From Herbaspirillum sp. (GTDB taxonomy: Bacteria > Pseudomonadota > Gammaproteobacteria > Burkholderiales > Burkholderiaceae_D): 64,000 bases of DNA. The notes under the pieces were generated by a model that saw only the letters and a program-made list of their open reading frames with translations, had not been told where the DNA came from and did not search any database. Positions 28,094-37,060 of this stretch are shown piece after piece. Made by a program: the position numbers and the translations under genes. Position 1 is the first letter of the stretch. The number at the start of each line of letters is the position of its first letter. The DNA lies in the NCBI GenBank assembly GCA_028292625.1, contig JAQGLY010000031.1, positions 17,106 to 81,105 of the forward strand, written 5' to 3'.

Positions 28094-29626
28094 TCAGGAA
28101 GAGCAGCTTACTTCCAGATGGCTGGCCCAGTCGGGTGGCAGCGCGGCGTAGCGTTCGGCGTCCGGCTGTTCATCGAACGGACGCTGCAATACCTGCCGCA
28201 GGCGCTCGATTTCCGAGAAATCGCCGGCTTGCGCCTGATCGATGGCGACCTGCGCCAGATAATTTCTAAGTACATATTTTGGGTTGATCGCATGCATTGC
28301 AAGCCGGCGCGCGGCATCATCGGCAGGCGCGGTCTGTCCTTCCGCCCGCAAGCGCTGGCGATAGCGCCCGGCCCAGGCGTCGAAGGCGGCGCGGTTCATG
28401 AACATGTCGCGCAGCCGCGCGTGGCCGCCGGGCTCGTCCGGCTGTCCTGTGGGAAGGTCGCCGAGGCCCCGGAAAAACTGCGTGAAGTCGACGCCTGGCA
28501 GAATCGCGAACAGCGCGTCGATCAGCGCCGCATCGTCCGCCTGCGTCGTGCGCAAGCCCAGTTTGGCGTGCATCAATGCCGCCATCTTGGCGTCGTAAGC
28601 CGGCTGGTAGGCGGCCAGCGCCGCATGGGTGCGGTCGGCGTCGCCGATCAGCGGCAGCAGCGCCTGGCCGAGCGCATAGCAATTCCATTCGCCGATTTTC
28701 GGCTGGTTGTTGTACGCGTAACGGCCCTGCTGGTCGGTGTGGTTGCAGATATGGCGGGCATCGAATGCCTCCATGAAGCCGAACGGGCCGTAATCCAGCG
28801 TCAGGCCGAGAATGGACATATTGTCGGTATTGAGCACGCCGTGCATGAAACCGACCGCCTGCCACTGCGCCACCATCTCGGCGGTGCGGCGCGCGACTTC
28901 GGCCAGCAGCGCCTGGTACGGATTTTCGGCAGCGCGCAGCGCCGGGTAGAATTGATCGATCACGGTGTCGGCCAGAATTTTCAGGGTGCCGTGCTGGCCG
29001 TTGTAATACCAGTGCTCGAACGAGCCGAAGCGGATAAAACTCGGCGCCATGCGGGTGACGACGGCGGCGGTTTCCGGCGTTTCGCGCATGACCCGCGCGT
29101 TGGAGCCGACAATCGCCAGCGCCCGCGTGGTGGGAATGCCTAGCGCGGCCATGGCTTCCGAGCACAGGAATTCCCGGATCGACGAACGCAGTACCGCGCG
29201 GCCGTCGCCCATGCGCGAATAGGGCGTGGCGCCGGCGCCTTTGAGCTGCAATTCCATTCTGCCGCCTTGCACGGCGGCGGCGACGTCGCCCAGCATGATG
29301 GCGCGACCGTCGCCGAGCTGACCTGCCCATACACCGAATTGATGGCCCGAATACACCGCGGCCAGCGGTTTCGACGCCGGCAGGACGCGATTGCCGACCA
29401 GCACGTCGACCATGCCGTTGTCAGCCAGCGCATGCGGCGGCATATCGATCAGGGCCGCCGCCGGTGCGCTGAACGCCACCGGATAAGGCGCCGGCAGGGG
29501 CGTCGGCATCAGCTGCGTGAAAAAGACGGGCGGCAGGTCGGCGAAACGATTGCCTAAGCGCGCATCAAAATCCGCGGCTAAATCCGGCTCGGTGGCGGCG
29601 ATCTCGGCGGTGTCGGCACATTGCAT
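28094..29626 (-). CDS. selO: Protein adenylyltransferase SelO (YdiU family)
   Basis: Pseudokinase-fold AMP-transferase that AMPylates proteins in redox homeostasis. The start at ATG 29626 ([16 protein letters not shown]) follows AAAGGAT and gives 510 aa; a longer frame to 29947 has no support. Family features are [39 protein letters not shown], and [27 protein letters not shown]. The protein ends CSS, the redox-active C-terminal Cys corresponding to selenocysteine in animal SelO. Adjacency to msrB fits an oxidative-stress role. Confidence 0.94.
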   Translation of the reverse strand: MQCADTAEIAATEPDLAADFDARLGNRFADLPPVFFTQLMPTPLPAPYPVAFSAPAAALIDMPPHALADNGMVDVLVGNRVLPASKPLAAVYSGHQFGVWAGQLGDGRAIMLGDVAAAVQGGRMELQLKGAGATPYSRMGDGRAVLRSSIREFLCSEAMAALGIPTTRALAIVGSNARVMRETPETAAVVTRMAPSFIRFGSFEHWYYNGQHGTLKILADTVIDQFYPALRAAENPYQALLAEVARRTAEMVAQWQAVGFMHGVLNTDNMSILGLTLDYGPFGFMEAFDARHICNHTDQQGRYAYNNQPKIGEWNCYALGQALLPLIGDADRTHAALAAYQPAYDAKMAALMHAKLGLRTTQADDAALIDALFAILPGVDFTQFFRGLGDLPTGQPDEPGGHARLRDMFMNRAAFDAWAGRYRQRLRAEGQTAPADDAARRLAMHAINPKYVLRNYLAQVAIDQAQAGDFSEIERLRQVLQRPFDEQPDAERYAALPPDWASHLEVSCSS

Positions 29627-29966
29627 GAAAAGATCCTTTGAAAAACGGCGTCGACGCATACGCATACTGCGCGAATAGCGGGATCGCAGAAATTCAGTCA
29701 CCGCGCCGACTCTGAAAAACGTATTTTGACAGAGATACGGATATCTTATGGGATTGCACGTTTTCTTCGGCGCGCCGCGGTGCTGCTCTGCAGCATTTTT
29801 CGCATTGTCGTACAATAGCGCGTTCAACAGCGCAATTTCCGCCTTTCCGCGATCCGTTCGCAGTTCTGCGCGCAGAATGTAAAGGCTTCTTTCGGGGCCG
29901 ATACCGTTAGCGATCTTTTTAGCGGCGCTTTTACCGGCACCGATCAACGATTTCCACTGAATTCAA
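29627..29966. other. 340-bp divergent promoter region between selO and the symporter gene
   Basis: Contains a small inverted repeat, ATTGT-CGT-ACAAT (29804-29816), whose right part overlaps a TACAAT that could be a -10 element for the plus-strand gene. No matching -35 is clear. Nothing else, coding or structural, is supportable. Confidence 0.4.
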
Positions 29967-30974
29967 ATGGCGCGTTTCCGTTTTTTGCCCGATAGCATGA
30001 GCATGATGTTGCTTACCGTCCTGGTGGCGGCGAGTTTTTTTCCCGCAACCGGCAGCATTGCCGTCGATCTCAATTCGGTGACCGTCCTGATGATCGGCCT
30101 GCTGTTTTTCCTGCACGGTGCGCGGCTGTCGCGCGCGGCGTTGATGGCCGGGGCGACGCACTGGCGTCTGCATCTGGCGGTGCTGTGCTGTACTTTCGTC
30201 ATGTTTCCATTGATGGGACTGGTGCTCAAGCCGGCATTGCTGAAGGTGCTGACGCCGGAACTGTACGTGGGCATCCTGTTTCTTTGCACGCTGCCTTCCA
30301 CCGTGCAATCGTCGATCGCATTTACCTCGGCCGCGCGCGGCAACGTGCCGGCCGCGATCTGCAGCGCATCGGCCTCCAATCTGCTCGGTATTTTCGTGAC
30401 GCCGGTGCTGGTCGGCCTGATGGTGATTTCGTCGGCCGGCAGCCAGGCATCGCCGGATGCTGTCCTGAAAATCATCTATCAATTGCTGCTGCCTTTCATC
30501 GCCGGACAAGTCTTGCGCCAATGGATAGGCGCTTGGGTCGACCGCAACAAGGGCCTGTTGAAAGTGGTCGATCAGGGTTCGATTTTGCTGGTGGTATACG
30601 CCGCCTTCAGCGAAGCGGTGGAGCAGGGGCTGTGGCATCAATTGCCGCTGATCAAAATTCTGAGTCTGGTCACGGTGTGCGGCGCGATGCTGGCGTTGGT
30701 GATGGGCGGCATGTCGTGGCTCTGCCGGCGCATCGGATTCAGCAAGGAAGACGAAATCACGATCGTTTTTTGCGGCTCCAAAAAAAGCCTGGCGTTCGGT
30801 GTGGCGATGGCCAAGGTGCTGATGGCCGGCAGCGCCATCAGTATGATATTGTTGCCGATCATGCTGTTTCATCAAATTCAATTGCTGGTGTGCGCGATGA
30901 TGGCCGGTCGCTATGCCAAGCGCAAGGAAATCGCCGTGCCGGGACTGACAGCGGCTGTCGAACTCAGATCCTGA
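29967..30974 (+). CDS. Bile acid:sodium symporter-like membrane protein (YfeH type)
   Basis: A 335-aa polytopic inner-membrane protein with about nine or ten hydrophobic segments, related to the SBF-like family (E. coli YfeH, yeast Rch1). Features are LLFFLHGARLSRAAL, LCTLPSTVQSSIAFTSAARGNVPAAICSASASN and FCGSKKSLAFGVAMAKVL. It probably exchanges a cation and/or organic anion; the substrate is unknown and the bile-acid name is historical. It is followed after 73 bp by a GNAT acetyltransferase gene. Confidence 0.85.
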   Translation: MARFRFLPDSMSMMLLTVLVAASFFPATGSIAVDLNSVTVLMIGLLFFLHGARLSRAALMAGATHWRLHLAVLCCTFVMFPLMGLVLKPALLKVLTPELYVGILFLCTLPSTVQSSIAFTSAARGNVPAAICSASASNLLGIFVTPVLVGLMVISSAGSQASPDAVLKIIYQLLLPFIAGQVLRQWIGAWVDRNKGLLKVVDQGSILLVVYAAFSEAVEQGLWHQLPLIKILSLVTVCGAMLALVMGGMSWLCRRIGFSKEDEITIVFCGSKKSLAFGVAMAKVLMAGSAISMILLPIMLFHQIQLLVCAMMAGRYAKRKEIAVPGLTAAVELRS

Positions 30975-31011
30975 GTGCTGTCAGGGTTACGGCGATCTAA
31001 TCGTTAAGCGA

Positions 31012-31035
31012 ATAAACAGATAAACAAATAAACAG
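31012..31035 (+). repeat. Three tandem 8-bp repeats just upstream of the GNAT gene
   Basis: ATAAACAG / ATAAACAA / ATAAACAG at 31012-31019, 31020-31027 and 31028-31035. The array ends 12 nt before the ATG at 31048, where leader and ribosome-binding sequence would lie. Confidence 0.7.
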
Positions 31036-31047
31036 GGACCTCCCGAC

Positions 31048-31632
31048 ATGCCGGCGCTGATCGAGATGAGAACCGAACGTCTGCGACTGCGGCAGTGGCG
31101 CGGCAGCGACCGGGAGCCGTTTGCGCAGCTCAACGCCGATCCCGTCGTGATGGAATTTTTCCCCCGCACGCTCAACCGCAAGGAAAGCGATACGATTGCC
31201 GACCGGATGCAGGCGCTGATCGCCGCCAACGGCTGGGGCTTTTGGGCGGTCGAGTTGCTGGAGAGCGCGGCGTTCATCGGCGTGGTCGGCCTGAACGCGC
31301 CGTCGTCGTCGCTGCCGTGCTGGCCTTGCATCGAGGTTGGATGGCGTCTGGCGCAGCCGTATTGGGGCAAAGGCTATGCGTGCGAGGCGGCCGGCGCATC
31401 GCTGCGGCTGGGGTTCGAGGTGCTGAATCTGACTGAAATCGTTTCTTTCACAGCGGTTGGCAATCTGCGTTCGCAGCGCGTGATGCACCGGCTGGGCATG
31501 CATCGGGACGATGAGGATTTCGAACATCCGGATGTGCCGGCCGGCCATGCGCTGCGGCTGCACGCGCTGTACCGATTGCCGCGCGAAGTATGGAACGTGC
31601 AGGCCCCATCGCGTTATGTCGATTTACGTTGA
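31048..31632 (+). CDS. GNAT-family N-acetyltransferase (RimJ/RimL-like)
   Basis: A 194-aa acetyltransferase of the RimJ/RimL subfamily: N-terminal IEMRTERLRLRQWRGSDRE, EFFPRTLNRKES, the acetyl-CoA loop region VGWRLAQPYWGKGYACEAAGASL, and NLRSQRVMHRLGMH. The acceptor (protein N terminus, small amine or antibiotic) is not readable. The start could be ATG 31048 or 31066; neither has a good ribosome-binding site. It may be co-transcribed with the upstream symporter. Confidence 0.85.
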   Translation: MPALIEMRTERLRLRQWRGSDREPFAQLNADPVVMEFFPRTLNRKESDTIADRMQALIAANGWGFWAVELLESAAFIGVVGLNAPSSSLPCWPCIEVGWRLAQPYWGKGYACEAAGASLRLGFEVLNLTEIVSFTAVGNLRSQRVMHRLGMHRDDEDFEHPDVPAGHALRLHALYRLPREVWNVQAPSRYVDLR

Positions 31633-31680
31633 ATTGTTTCGTTTTCCACTATTCGGAACAGCGGAGCCAAGTCCTGGTGT

Positions 31681-31705
31681 ATTTACCTAATTACCCTAGG
31701 TAAAT
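31681..31705. promoter_or_regulatory. 25-bp inverted repeat upstream of the MFS gene, candidate operator
   Basis: ATTTACCTA (31681-31689), spacer ATTACCC, TAGGTAAAT (31697-31705): perfect 9-bp arms. The spacer itself contains a further TTACC half-site. It is AT-rich against a GC-rich background and sits 147 bp before the MFS start. There is no T-tract, so an operator is likelier than a terminator. Confidence 0.5.
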
Positions 31706-31851
31706 TATTCATTTTTACGTAATAATTACACCGATCCAGTAGTATAGCCGCGCATGCCCGACAGCATGCCTGCATGCATTGCGGGCGTGTTGCTATGGCG
31801 TTACGGTCCGTACGGGCGCGTCCGTCGTTTTTCTCTTTTTTCTATCGATTC

Positions 31852-33120
31852 ATGCCATCTTCCCTTAGCGCGCCGTCCACATCCATATTGCAGTATCGCC
31901 ATTTCCGTTTTTTCTGGTGCGCGCGGGCGGCGTCGACCATCGCGCTGCAAATGCAGATCGTGGCGGTCGCCTGGCAGGTGTATCAATTGACCGGCAGCGC
32001 CTTCGATCTGGGCTTGGTCGGACTGGTGCAATTCATCCCGTCGATCTTCCTGGTGTTCATCGTGGGCCACATCGCCGATCGCTACGACCGGCGGCGGATC
32101 GCGATGTTTTGCGTATTGCTGGAGGGGACTTGCGCGCTGACCCTGGCCATCGGCAGCGCGGGCGGCTGGCTGAACAAGGAAGTGATCTTTGCGGTGGTGT
32201 TCATGATCGGCGTTGGCCGCGCATTCAGCATGCCGATCATGTCGACGCTGGTGTCGGCGCTGGTGCCGCCGGCGGTGCTGCCGCGCGCGATCGCTACCTT
32301 TGCGTCGGCCACGCAGTTCGCGGTGATTATCGGCCCGGCGCTGGGCGGCCTGTTATATGTGTTCGGCGCGGGCGCGGTCTACGCCAGCAGTTGCGCGCTG
32401 TTCTTTTTATCCTCCTTCCTGATTTCCCGGATCCGCATCGAACGGCCGGTCACGGCCAAGGCGCCGGTGACGATGAAGTCGCTGTTTGCCGGCATCGGAT
32501 TTATTCGCAGCCGTCCCGCCATCTTCGGCGCGGTTTCGCTGGCTCTGTTTGCGGTCCTTCTGGGCGGCGCGACGGCGCTGCTGCCGATTTATGCGCACGA
32601 TATTTTGCATACCGGTTCGGTCGGCCTGGGCTTGCTGCGCTCGGCGCCGGCGGTCGGCGCGCTGTGCATAGGCGTGTATCTGGCGAGGCATCCGCTGAAA
32701 AACCGGATCGGCCGCACCATGTATATCGGGGTCGGCATTTACGGCCTGGCGACCGTGGTGTTTGCGGTATCGCACTGGTTTCTTCTGTCGCTGCTGATGC
32801 TGGTGGTGCTGGGGGCAGCCGACATGATCAGCGTGGTGGTGCGTTCATCGTTCGTGCAATTGCAGACGCCGGACGCGATGCGCGGCAGGGTCGGCGCGGT
32901 CAATTCGGTGTTCGTCGGCACCTCGAATCAGCTGGGCGAATTCGAGTCCGGCGTGATGGCGGCCTGGCTGGGCGCGGTGCCGGCGGTGGTGGTCGGCGGC
33001 CTCGGCACGTTGATTGTCGTGCTGTTGTGGATTCGGGTGTTCCCCGAATTATTCAATGTGGACAGACTGACCCCCATCGAAGACCACGAGACGGCCTCGG
33101 CCGTGCAGAAGGCGGCCTGA
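31852..33120 (+). CDS. MFS transporter (EntS-like exporter family)
   Basis: A 422-aa major facilitator with about 12 membrane segments. The start at ATG 31852 (MPSSLSAPSTSILQYRHFRFFW) is preferred; an earlier frame from 31774 adds an unlikely leader. The loop 2-3 motif is GHIADRYDRRRI. LFFLSSFLISRIRIERPV and the C-terminal half match the MFS_3/enterobactin-exporter group. The substrate is unknown and no siderophore genes are nearby. An inverted repeat upstream suggests regulated expression. Confidence 0.85.
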   Translation: MPSSLSAPSTSILQYRHFRFFWCARAASTIALQMQIVAVAWQVYQLTGSAFDLGLVGLVQFIPSIFLVFIVGHIADRYDRRRIAMFCVLLEGTCALTLAIGSAGGWLNKEVIFAVVFMIGVGRAFSMPIMSTLVSALVPPAVLPRAIATFASATQFAVIIGPALGGLLYVFGAGAVYASSCALFFLSSFLISRIRIERPVTAKAPVTMKSLFAGIGFIRSRPAIFGAVSLALFAVLLGGATALLPIYAHDILHTGSVGLGLLRSAPAVGALCIGVYLARHPLKNRIGRTMYIGVGIYGLATVVFAVSHWFLLSLLMLVVLGAADMISVVVRSSFVQLQTPDAMRGRVGAVNSVFVGTSNQLGEFESGVMAAWLGAVPAVVVGGLGTLIVVLLWIRVFPELFNVDRLTPIEDHETASAVQKAA

Positions 33121-33144
33121 GACGTACTAGTGGACCAGGGCTGC

Positions 33145-34749
33145 CTAGGGCTGCGGATGAAACTGATGCGCCAGCGTGAATTCGTCGATACGCGGTATGT
33201 AGGTCAGGCCCTTGCGCATGGCCCAGGTCGCGTATTGATGATGCAGCGGTATCACCGCGTAATCCTGTAAGGCCACGGTTGCCGCCTGCTCGGCGAATTG
33301 CGCGCGCTGTTTTTCATCGACCGACGCCAGCGACGATCGCACCAGTTTATCCACATTCGGGTTGCTGTATTTCCCCCAGTTCCAGGTGCCCCAGCCGGTC
33401 GCCGGATCGGCAGTGCCGACCAGCGTGCGCAGGCCGAAGTCGCCGGCCAATGTGCCCCAGCCCAACAATGCCATGCTGAAGGCGCCGTTGCGCGCCTTGC
33501 CGAAATACACCGACAGCGGCAGGGTCTCCACCTTGGTGGCGATGCCGATGCGGCTCAGGAATTGGGCCACGGTTTGCGCCACGCGTTCATCATTGATATA
33601 GCGATTGTTGGGGCCGTGCAGCGTCAGATTGAAGCCGTTCGGATAACCGGCCGCGGCCAGCAGCTTTTTCGCGCCTTCGGGATCGTATTGTTCGACTTTC
33701 AATGCATTTGAATAGCCGAGAATGCCGGGCGCGACGATGTTCGATGCGGGGACGCCGAGGCCGTCCAGCACGCGCTCGGCCATCAGCGGGCGATTGATCG
33801 CTTTCGAAATGGCCTGCCGCACGCGGATATCTTTCAGTGGGTTCCTGGTCAGCGGCTTGCCGTCTTTATCGGTGATGTCCGGCGTCACATCGCGCGATTG
33901 ATCCAGCGTCCAGAAAATGGTGCGCCACGAGGTTTTCTGCACCACGACGAATTTGGGATCGCTCTTGAGCCGGGAGACATCGGCCGGCGGCACGTTTTCG
34001 ATGGCGTCCACTTCGCCGGCCAGCAGCGCGGCCAGCCGCGCGCCGTCGGAGGTCATGATGCGGAAGGTGACTTTATCCCAATCCGGTTTCGGGCCCCAAT
34101 ACGCATCGTTACGCACCAGGATAATGCGGTCGCCGCGGGTAAAGCTGGAGAACTTGAACGGGCCGGTGCCGATCAGCGCCTTGCCGCTGTTGAAATCTTC
34201 CTGTGTTGCATGTTCCGCGGCCTTTTTGGAAACGATGAAGATGGTGCTGACGTCCAGCGGCAGCGCGCCGTACGGCGTCGCGGTTTTCAGGCGCAGGGTA
34301 TACGGATCGACGATCTGCTTGCCGACGATCTGTTTGGTGTAACTGGTGAACGGGCCGGGACTGTTGATCAGCGTGGCCGGACGGTCCAGCGAAAACACCA
34401 CGTCCGCGGCGGTCATCTCGGACCCGTCGTGGAATTTCACGCCGCGCCGCAGCTTGAATTCCCAGGTGGTGGCGTCGACCGCGCGCCACGCCGTCGCCAG
34501 CCCCGGCACCAGATGGCCGTTCGGATCCACGTTGATCAGCGCATCGAACAAATGCGTGGCCAGCGACACATTCGGCGCGATGTTGTTGAAGTGCGGATCC
34601 AGCGTCGACACGTCGGCAAACAGGCCGATCTTCAGTTCGGCGGCATGGGCGGTCGGGACGGCCGCCGACATGGCCAGCAACAACGATGCCGAAGCGGCCA
34701 GCGCCATTCCGCATAAATGCCGACGCAACGAACGGGTGATGAAATGCAT
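33145..34749 (-). CDS. Peptide/nickel-type ABC transporter substrate-binding protein (family 5)
   Basis: A 534-aa periplasmic solute-binding protein. The start is ATG 34749 (MHFITRSLRRHLCG) with GGAG upstream, and a signal peptide cut after AHA. SBP_bac_5 features are ELKIGLFADVSTLDPHFNN, WEFKLRRGVKFHDGSEMTAADVVFSLDR, KALIGTGPFKFSSF and VRQAISKAINRPLMAERVL. No permease or ATPase genes flank it, so it is an orphan binding protein here. The ligand is probably an oligopeptide but cannot be read from sequence. Confidence 0.88.
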   Translation of the reverse strand: MHFITRSLRRHLCGMALAASASLLLAMSAAVPTAHAAELKIGLFADVSTLDPHFNNIAPNVSLATHLFDALINVDPNGHLVPGLATAWRAVDATTWEFKLRRGVKFHDGSEMTAADVVFSLDRPATLINSPGPFTSYTKQIVGKQIVDPYTLRLKTATPYGALPLDVSTIFIVSKKAAEHATQEDFNSGKALIGTGPFKFSSFTRGDRIILVRNDAYWGPKPDWDKVTFRIMTSDGARLAALLAGEVDAIENVPPADVSRLKSDPKFVVVQKTSWRTIFWTLDQSRDVTPDITDKDGKPLTRNPLKDIRVRQAISKAINRPLMAERVLDGLGVPASNIVAPGILGYSNALKVEQYDPEGAKKLLAAAGYPNGFNLTLHGPNNRYINDERVAQTVAQFLSRIGIATKVETLPLSVYFGKARNGAFSMALLGWGTLAGDFGLRTLVGTADPATGWGTWNWGKYSNPNVDKLVRSSLASVDEKQRAQFAEQAATVALQDYAVIPLHHQYATWAMRKGLTYIPRIDEFTLAHQFHPQP

Positions 34750-34936
34750 AAGTGAACTCCGGACTGATTTGAGCATGGATGATAAGTCATTCGCCGGCGG
34801 TGCGGGAAGCTATGGATATTTTTGAAAAGATCTGACCGCGGGCATTGAATGGTTTTTGCGGCCGGGGTACTTTCGGCAAGAATTGCTTCCCAATGCGATA
34901 ATTCCATCCATTCCCAACTCCTCTCCTGGATATCAA

Positions 34937-36043
34937 ATGAAGACAAAAGCTGCTGTGGCGTGGAAAGCCGGTCAAGCGTTGACGATTGAAGAAGTCGAAC
35001 TGGGCGGTCCGCGCGCCGGCGAGGTGCTGGTCGAAATCAAGGCGACCGGTATCTGCCACACCGATTATTACACGCTGTCCGGCGCCGATCCGGAAGGCAT
35101 TTTCCCCGCCATCCTCGGCCATGAAGGCGCCGGTGTGGTGGTCGACGTCGGACCCGGCGTGAAGTCGCTGAAAAAAGACGATCACGTGATTCCGCTGTAC
35201 ACGCCCGAATGCCGCGAATGCAAATTCTGCCTGTCGCAGAAGACCAATCTGTGCCAGGCCATCCGCGGTACGCAGGGCCGCGGCCTGATGCCGGATGCGA
35301 CCAGCCGTTTTTCGATAGACGGCAAACCGATTTTCCATTACATGGGAACCTCGACTTTTTCCAATTACATCGTGGTGCCGGAAATCGCCCTCGCGAAAAT
35401 CCGTGAAGACGCGCCGTTCGACAAGGTCTGCTACATCGGTTGCGGCGTCACTACCGGCGTCGGCGCGGTGCTGTTTACGGCCAAGGTAGAAGCCGGCGCG
35501 AATGTGGTGGTGTTCGGCCTGGGCGGGATCGGCCTGAACGTGATCCAGGCCGCGCGCATGGTCGGCGCGGACAAGATCATCGGCGTCGATCTGAATCCGG
35601 AACGCGAAGCGATGGCGCGCAAATTCGGTATGACGCATTTCATCAATGCCAAGACCAGCAAGAACGTGGTCGACGAAATCATCGGGTTGACCGACGGCGG
35701 CGCCGATTACAGTTTCGAATGCATCGGTAATGTGAATACGATGCGGCAGGCGCTGGAATGCTGTCATAAGGGCTGGGGGCAGTCGATCGTGATCGGCGTG
35801 GCGGCGGCTGGACAGGAAATCAGCACCCGTCCGTTCCAGTTGGTGACCGGCCGGGTATGGAAAGGTTCCGCCTTCGGCGGCGCGCGCGGCCGCACCGACG
35901 TGCCGAAAATCGTCGATTGGTATATGGACGGCAAATTGAACATCGACGATCTGATCACGCACAAGCTGGCGCTGGCGGACATCAACCAGGGCTTCGACCT
36001 GATGAAAAGCGGCGAATCGATTCGCTCAGTGGTGGAGTTCTGA
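34937..36043 (+). CDS. frmA: S-(hydroxymethyl)glutathione dehydrogenase / class III alcohol dehydrogenase
   Basis: Oxidises S-hydroxymethylglutathione, formed from formaldehyde and GSH, to S-formylglutathione with NAD+. The start at ATG 34937 ([13 protein letters not shown]) gives 368 aa, normal for the family. The catalytic zinc site shows GICHTDYYT and GHEGAG. The structural zinc cysteines are in [17 protein letters not shown]. The Rossmann motif is [12 protein letters not shown]. It lies 1 bp upstream of fghA, forming a complete formaldehyde detoxification pair. No frmR-like repressor gene is beside it. Confidence 0.96.
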   Translation: MKTKAAVAWKAGQALTIEEVELGGPRAGEVLVEIKATGICHTDYYTLSGADPEGIFPAILGHEGAGVVVDVGPGVKSLKKDDHVIPLYTPECRECKFCLSQKTNLCQAIRGTQGRGLMPDATSRFSIDGKPIFHYMGTSTFSNYIVVPEIALAKIREDAPFDKVCYIGCGVTTGVGAVLFTAKVEAGANVVVFGLGGIGLNVIQAARMVGADKIIGVDLNPEREAMARKFGMTHFINAKTSKNVVDEIIGLTDGGADYSFECIGNVNTMRQALECCHKGWGQSIVIGVAAAGQEISTRPFQLVTGRVWKGSAFGGARGRTDVPKIVDWYMDGKLNIDDLITHKLALADINQGFDLMKSGESIRSVVEF

Positions 36044-36044
36044 C

Positions 36045-36902
36045 ATGATGATGAGAACCACCAGCGAACATCGCTGTTTCGGCGGCGTACAGGGCTTTTA
36101 CCGGCATGCGTCGGAAGTCATCGGTGCGCCGATGCGGTTTTCCGTATATCGGCCGCCGCAGGCGGTGCAGGGGCAGGGGCCGGTGCCGGTATTGTTTTTT
36201 CTGGCGGGCCTGACCTGCACCGAAGAGACCTTCATGATGAAGGGCGGCGCGCAACGTTACGCCGCCGAGCACGGCGTCATTCTGGTGGCCCCGGATACCA
36301 GTGCGCGCAATACCGGCATCGCCGGGGCCAAGGATGCGTGGGATTTCGGCGAAGGCGCCGGATTCTATCTGGATGCGACGCAGGCGCCGTGGGAGCAATC
36401 TTTTCGGATGGAAAGTTATATCGTCGGCGAACTGCTGCCGCTGGTGCTCAAGTATTCCGGCGCGCGCGGCGGCAAGGTCGGCGTCTTCGGTCATTCAATG
36501 GGCGGCCACGGCGCATTGACGCTGGCCTTGCGCCATCCGGAGGTATTTCATTCGGTATCGGCGTTCGCGCCGATTACCTCGCCTTCGCAATGCCCATGGG
36601 GACAAAAAGCGTTCAGCGCTTATCTGGGCGGCGACCGCGAGACCTGGCGCGCGCATGACGCCTCGCAATTGATGGCCGCGCGAACCACGGCGTTGCTGCC
36701 GCGGATATTGATCGATCAGGGGTTGGACGATCAATATCTGCAGACGCAATTAATGCCGGAGCAATTCGAAGCCGCATGCGAAAAAGCCGGCCAGCCGCTG
36801 ACCCTGCGCTGTCATGAGGGCTACGACCACAATTATTATTTCATCTCCAGTTTCATGCAGGATCATCTGGCGTTTCATGCGGAGCAATTGCAGCAGCGCT
36901 GA
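36045..36902 (+). CDS. fghA: S-formylglutathione hydrolase
   Basis: Hydrolyses S-formylglutathione to formate and GSH, completing formaldehyde oxidation after FrmA. The 285-aa esterase-D-type alpha/beta hydrolase has the oxyanion-region FFLAGLTCTEE, the nucleophile elbow GHSMGGHGAL, the catalytic Asp near LIDQGLDDQYL, and catalytic His in YDHNYYFISSFM. Three in-frame ATGs (36045, 36048, 36051) compete for the start; GGTGGAG at 36031-36037 favours the first two. It ends before a strong terminator. Confidence 0.95.
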   Translation: MMMRTTSEHRCFGGVQGFYRHASEVIGAPMRFSVYRPPQAVQGQGPVPVLFFLAGLTCTEETFMMKGGAQRYAAEHGVILVAPDTSARNTGIAGAKDAWDFGEGAGFYLDATQAPWEQSFRMESYIVGELLPLVLKYSGARGGKVGVFGHSMGGHGALTLALRHPEVFHSVSAFAPITSPSQCPWGQKAFSAYLGGDRETWRAHDASQLMAARTTALLPRILIDQGLDDQYLQTQLMPEQFEAACEKAGQPLTLRCHEGYDHNYYFISSFMQDHLAFHAEQLQQR

Positions 36903-36935
36903 ACAGCAAGGCATGGCGCAAGCCGCCGATTTTCG

Positions 36936-36971
36936 AAAACGCCGACGGTTAATTGCCGTCGGCGTTTTTTT
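36936..36971 (+). terminator. Intrinsic terminator of frmA-fghA
   Basis: AAAACGCCGACGG (36936-36948), a 7-nt loop, CCGTCGGCGTTTT (36956-36968), T residues to 36971: a 13-bp perfect stem. Confidence 0.93.
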
Positions 36972-37024
36972 GCGTCGGTGCGCCGCTTGAGTAAGACGGC
37001 GGCGTAAGCCATAGCCGTCCACAA

Positions 37025-37058
37025 AAAAACAGCGCCGTTCGGACAAGGCGCTGTTTTT
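37025..37058 (-). terminator. Intrinsic terminator of the efflux operon (minus strand)
   Basis: AAAAACAGCGCC (37025-37036), a 10-nt loop, GGCGCTGTTTTT (37047-37058). Read on the minus strand it gives a 12-bp stem followed by T residues, directly after the emrB-type stop codon. Confidence 0.9.
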
Positions 37059-37060
37059 CG

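Noticed and set aside
34750..34936. Search for an FrmR-type formaldehyde repressor or its operator near frmA
   Set aside because: No frmR-like gene is adjacent and no convincing palindrome was found in the divergent region.
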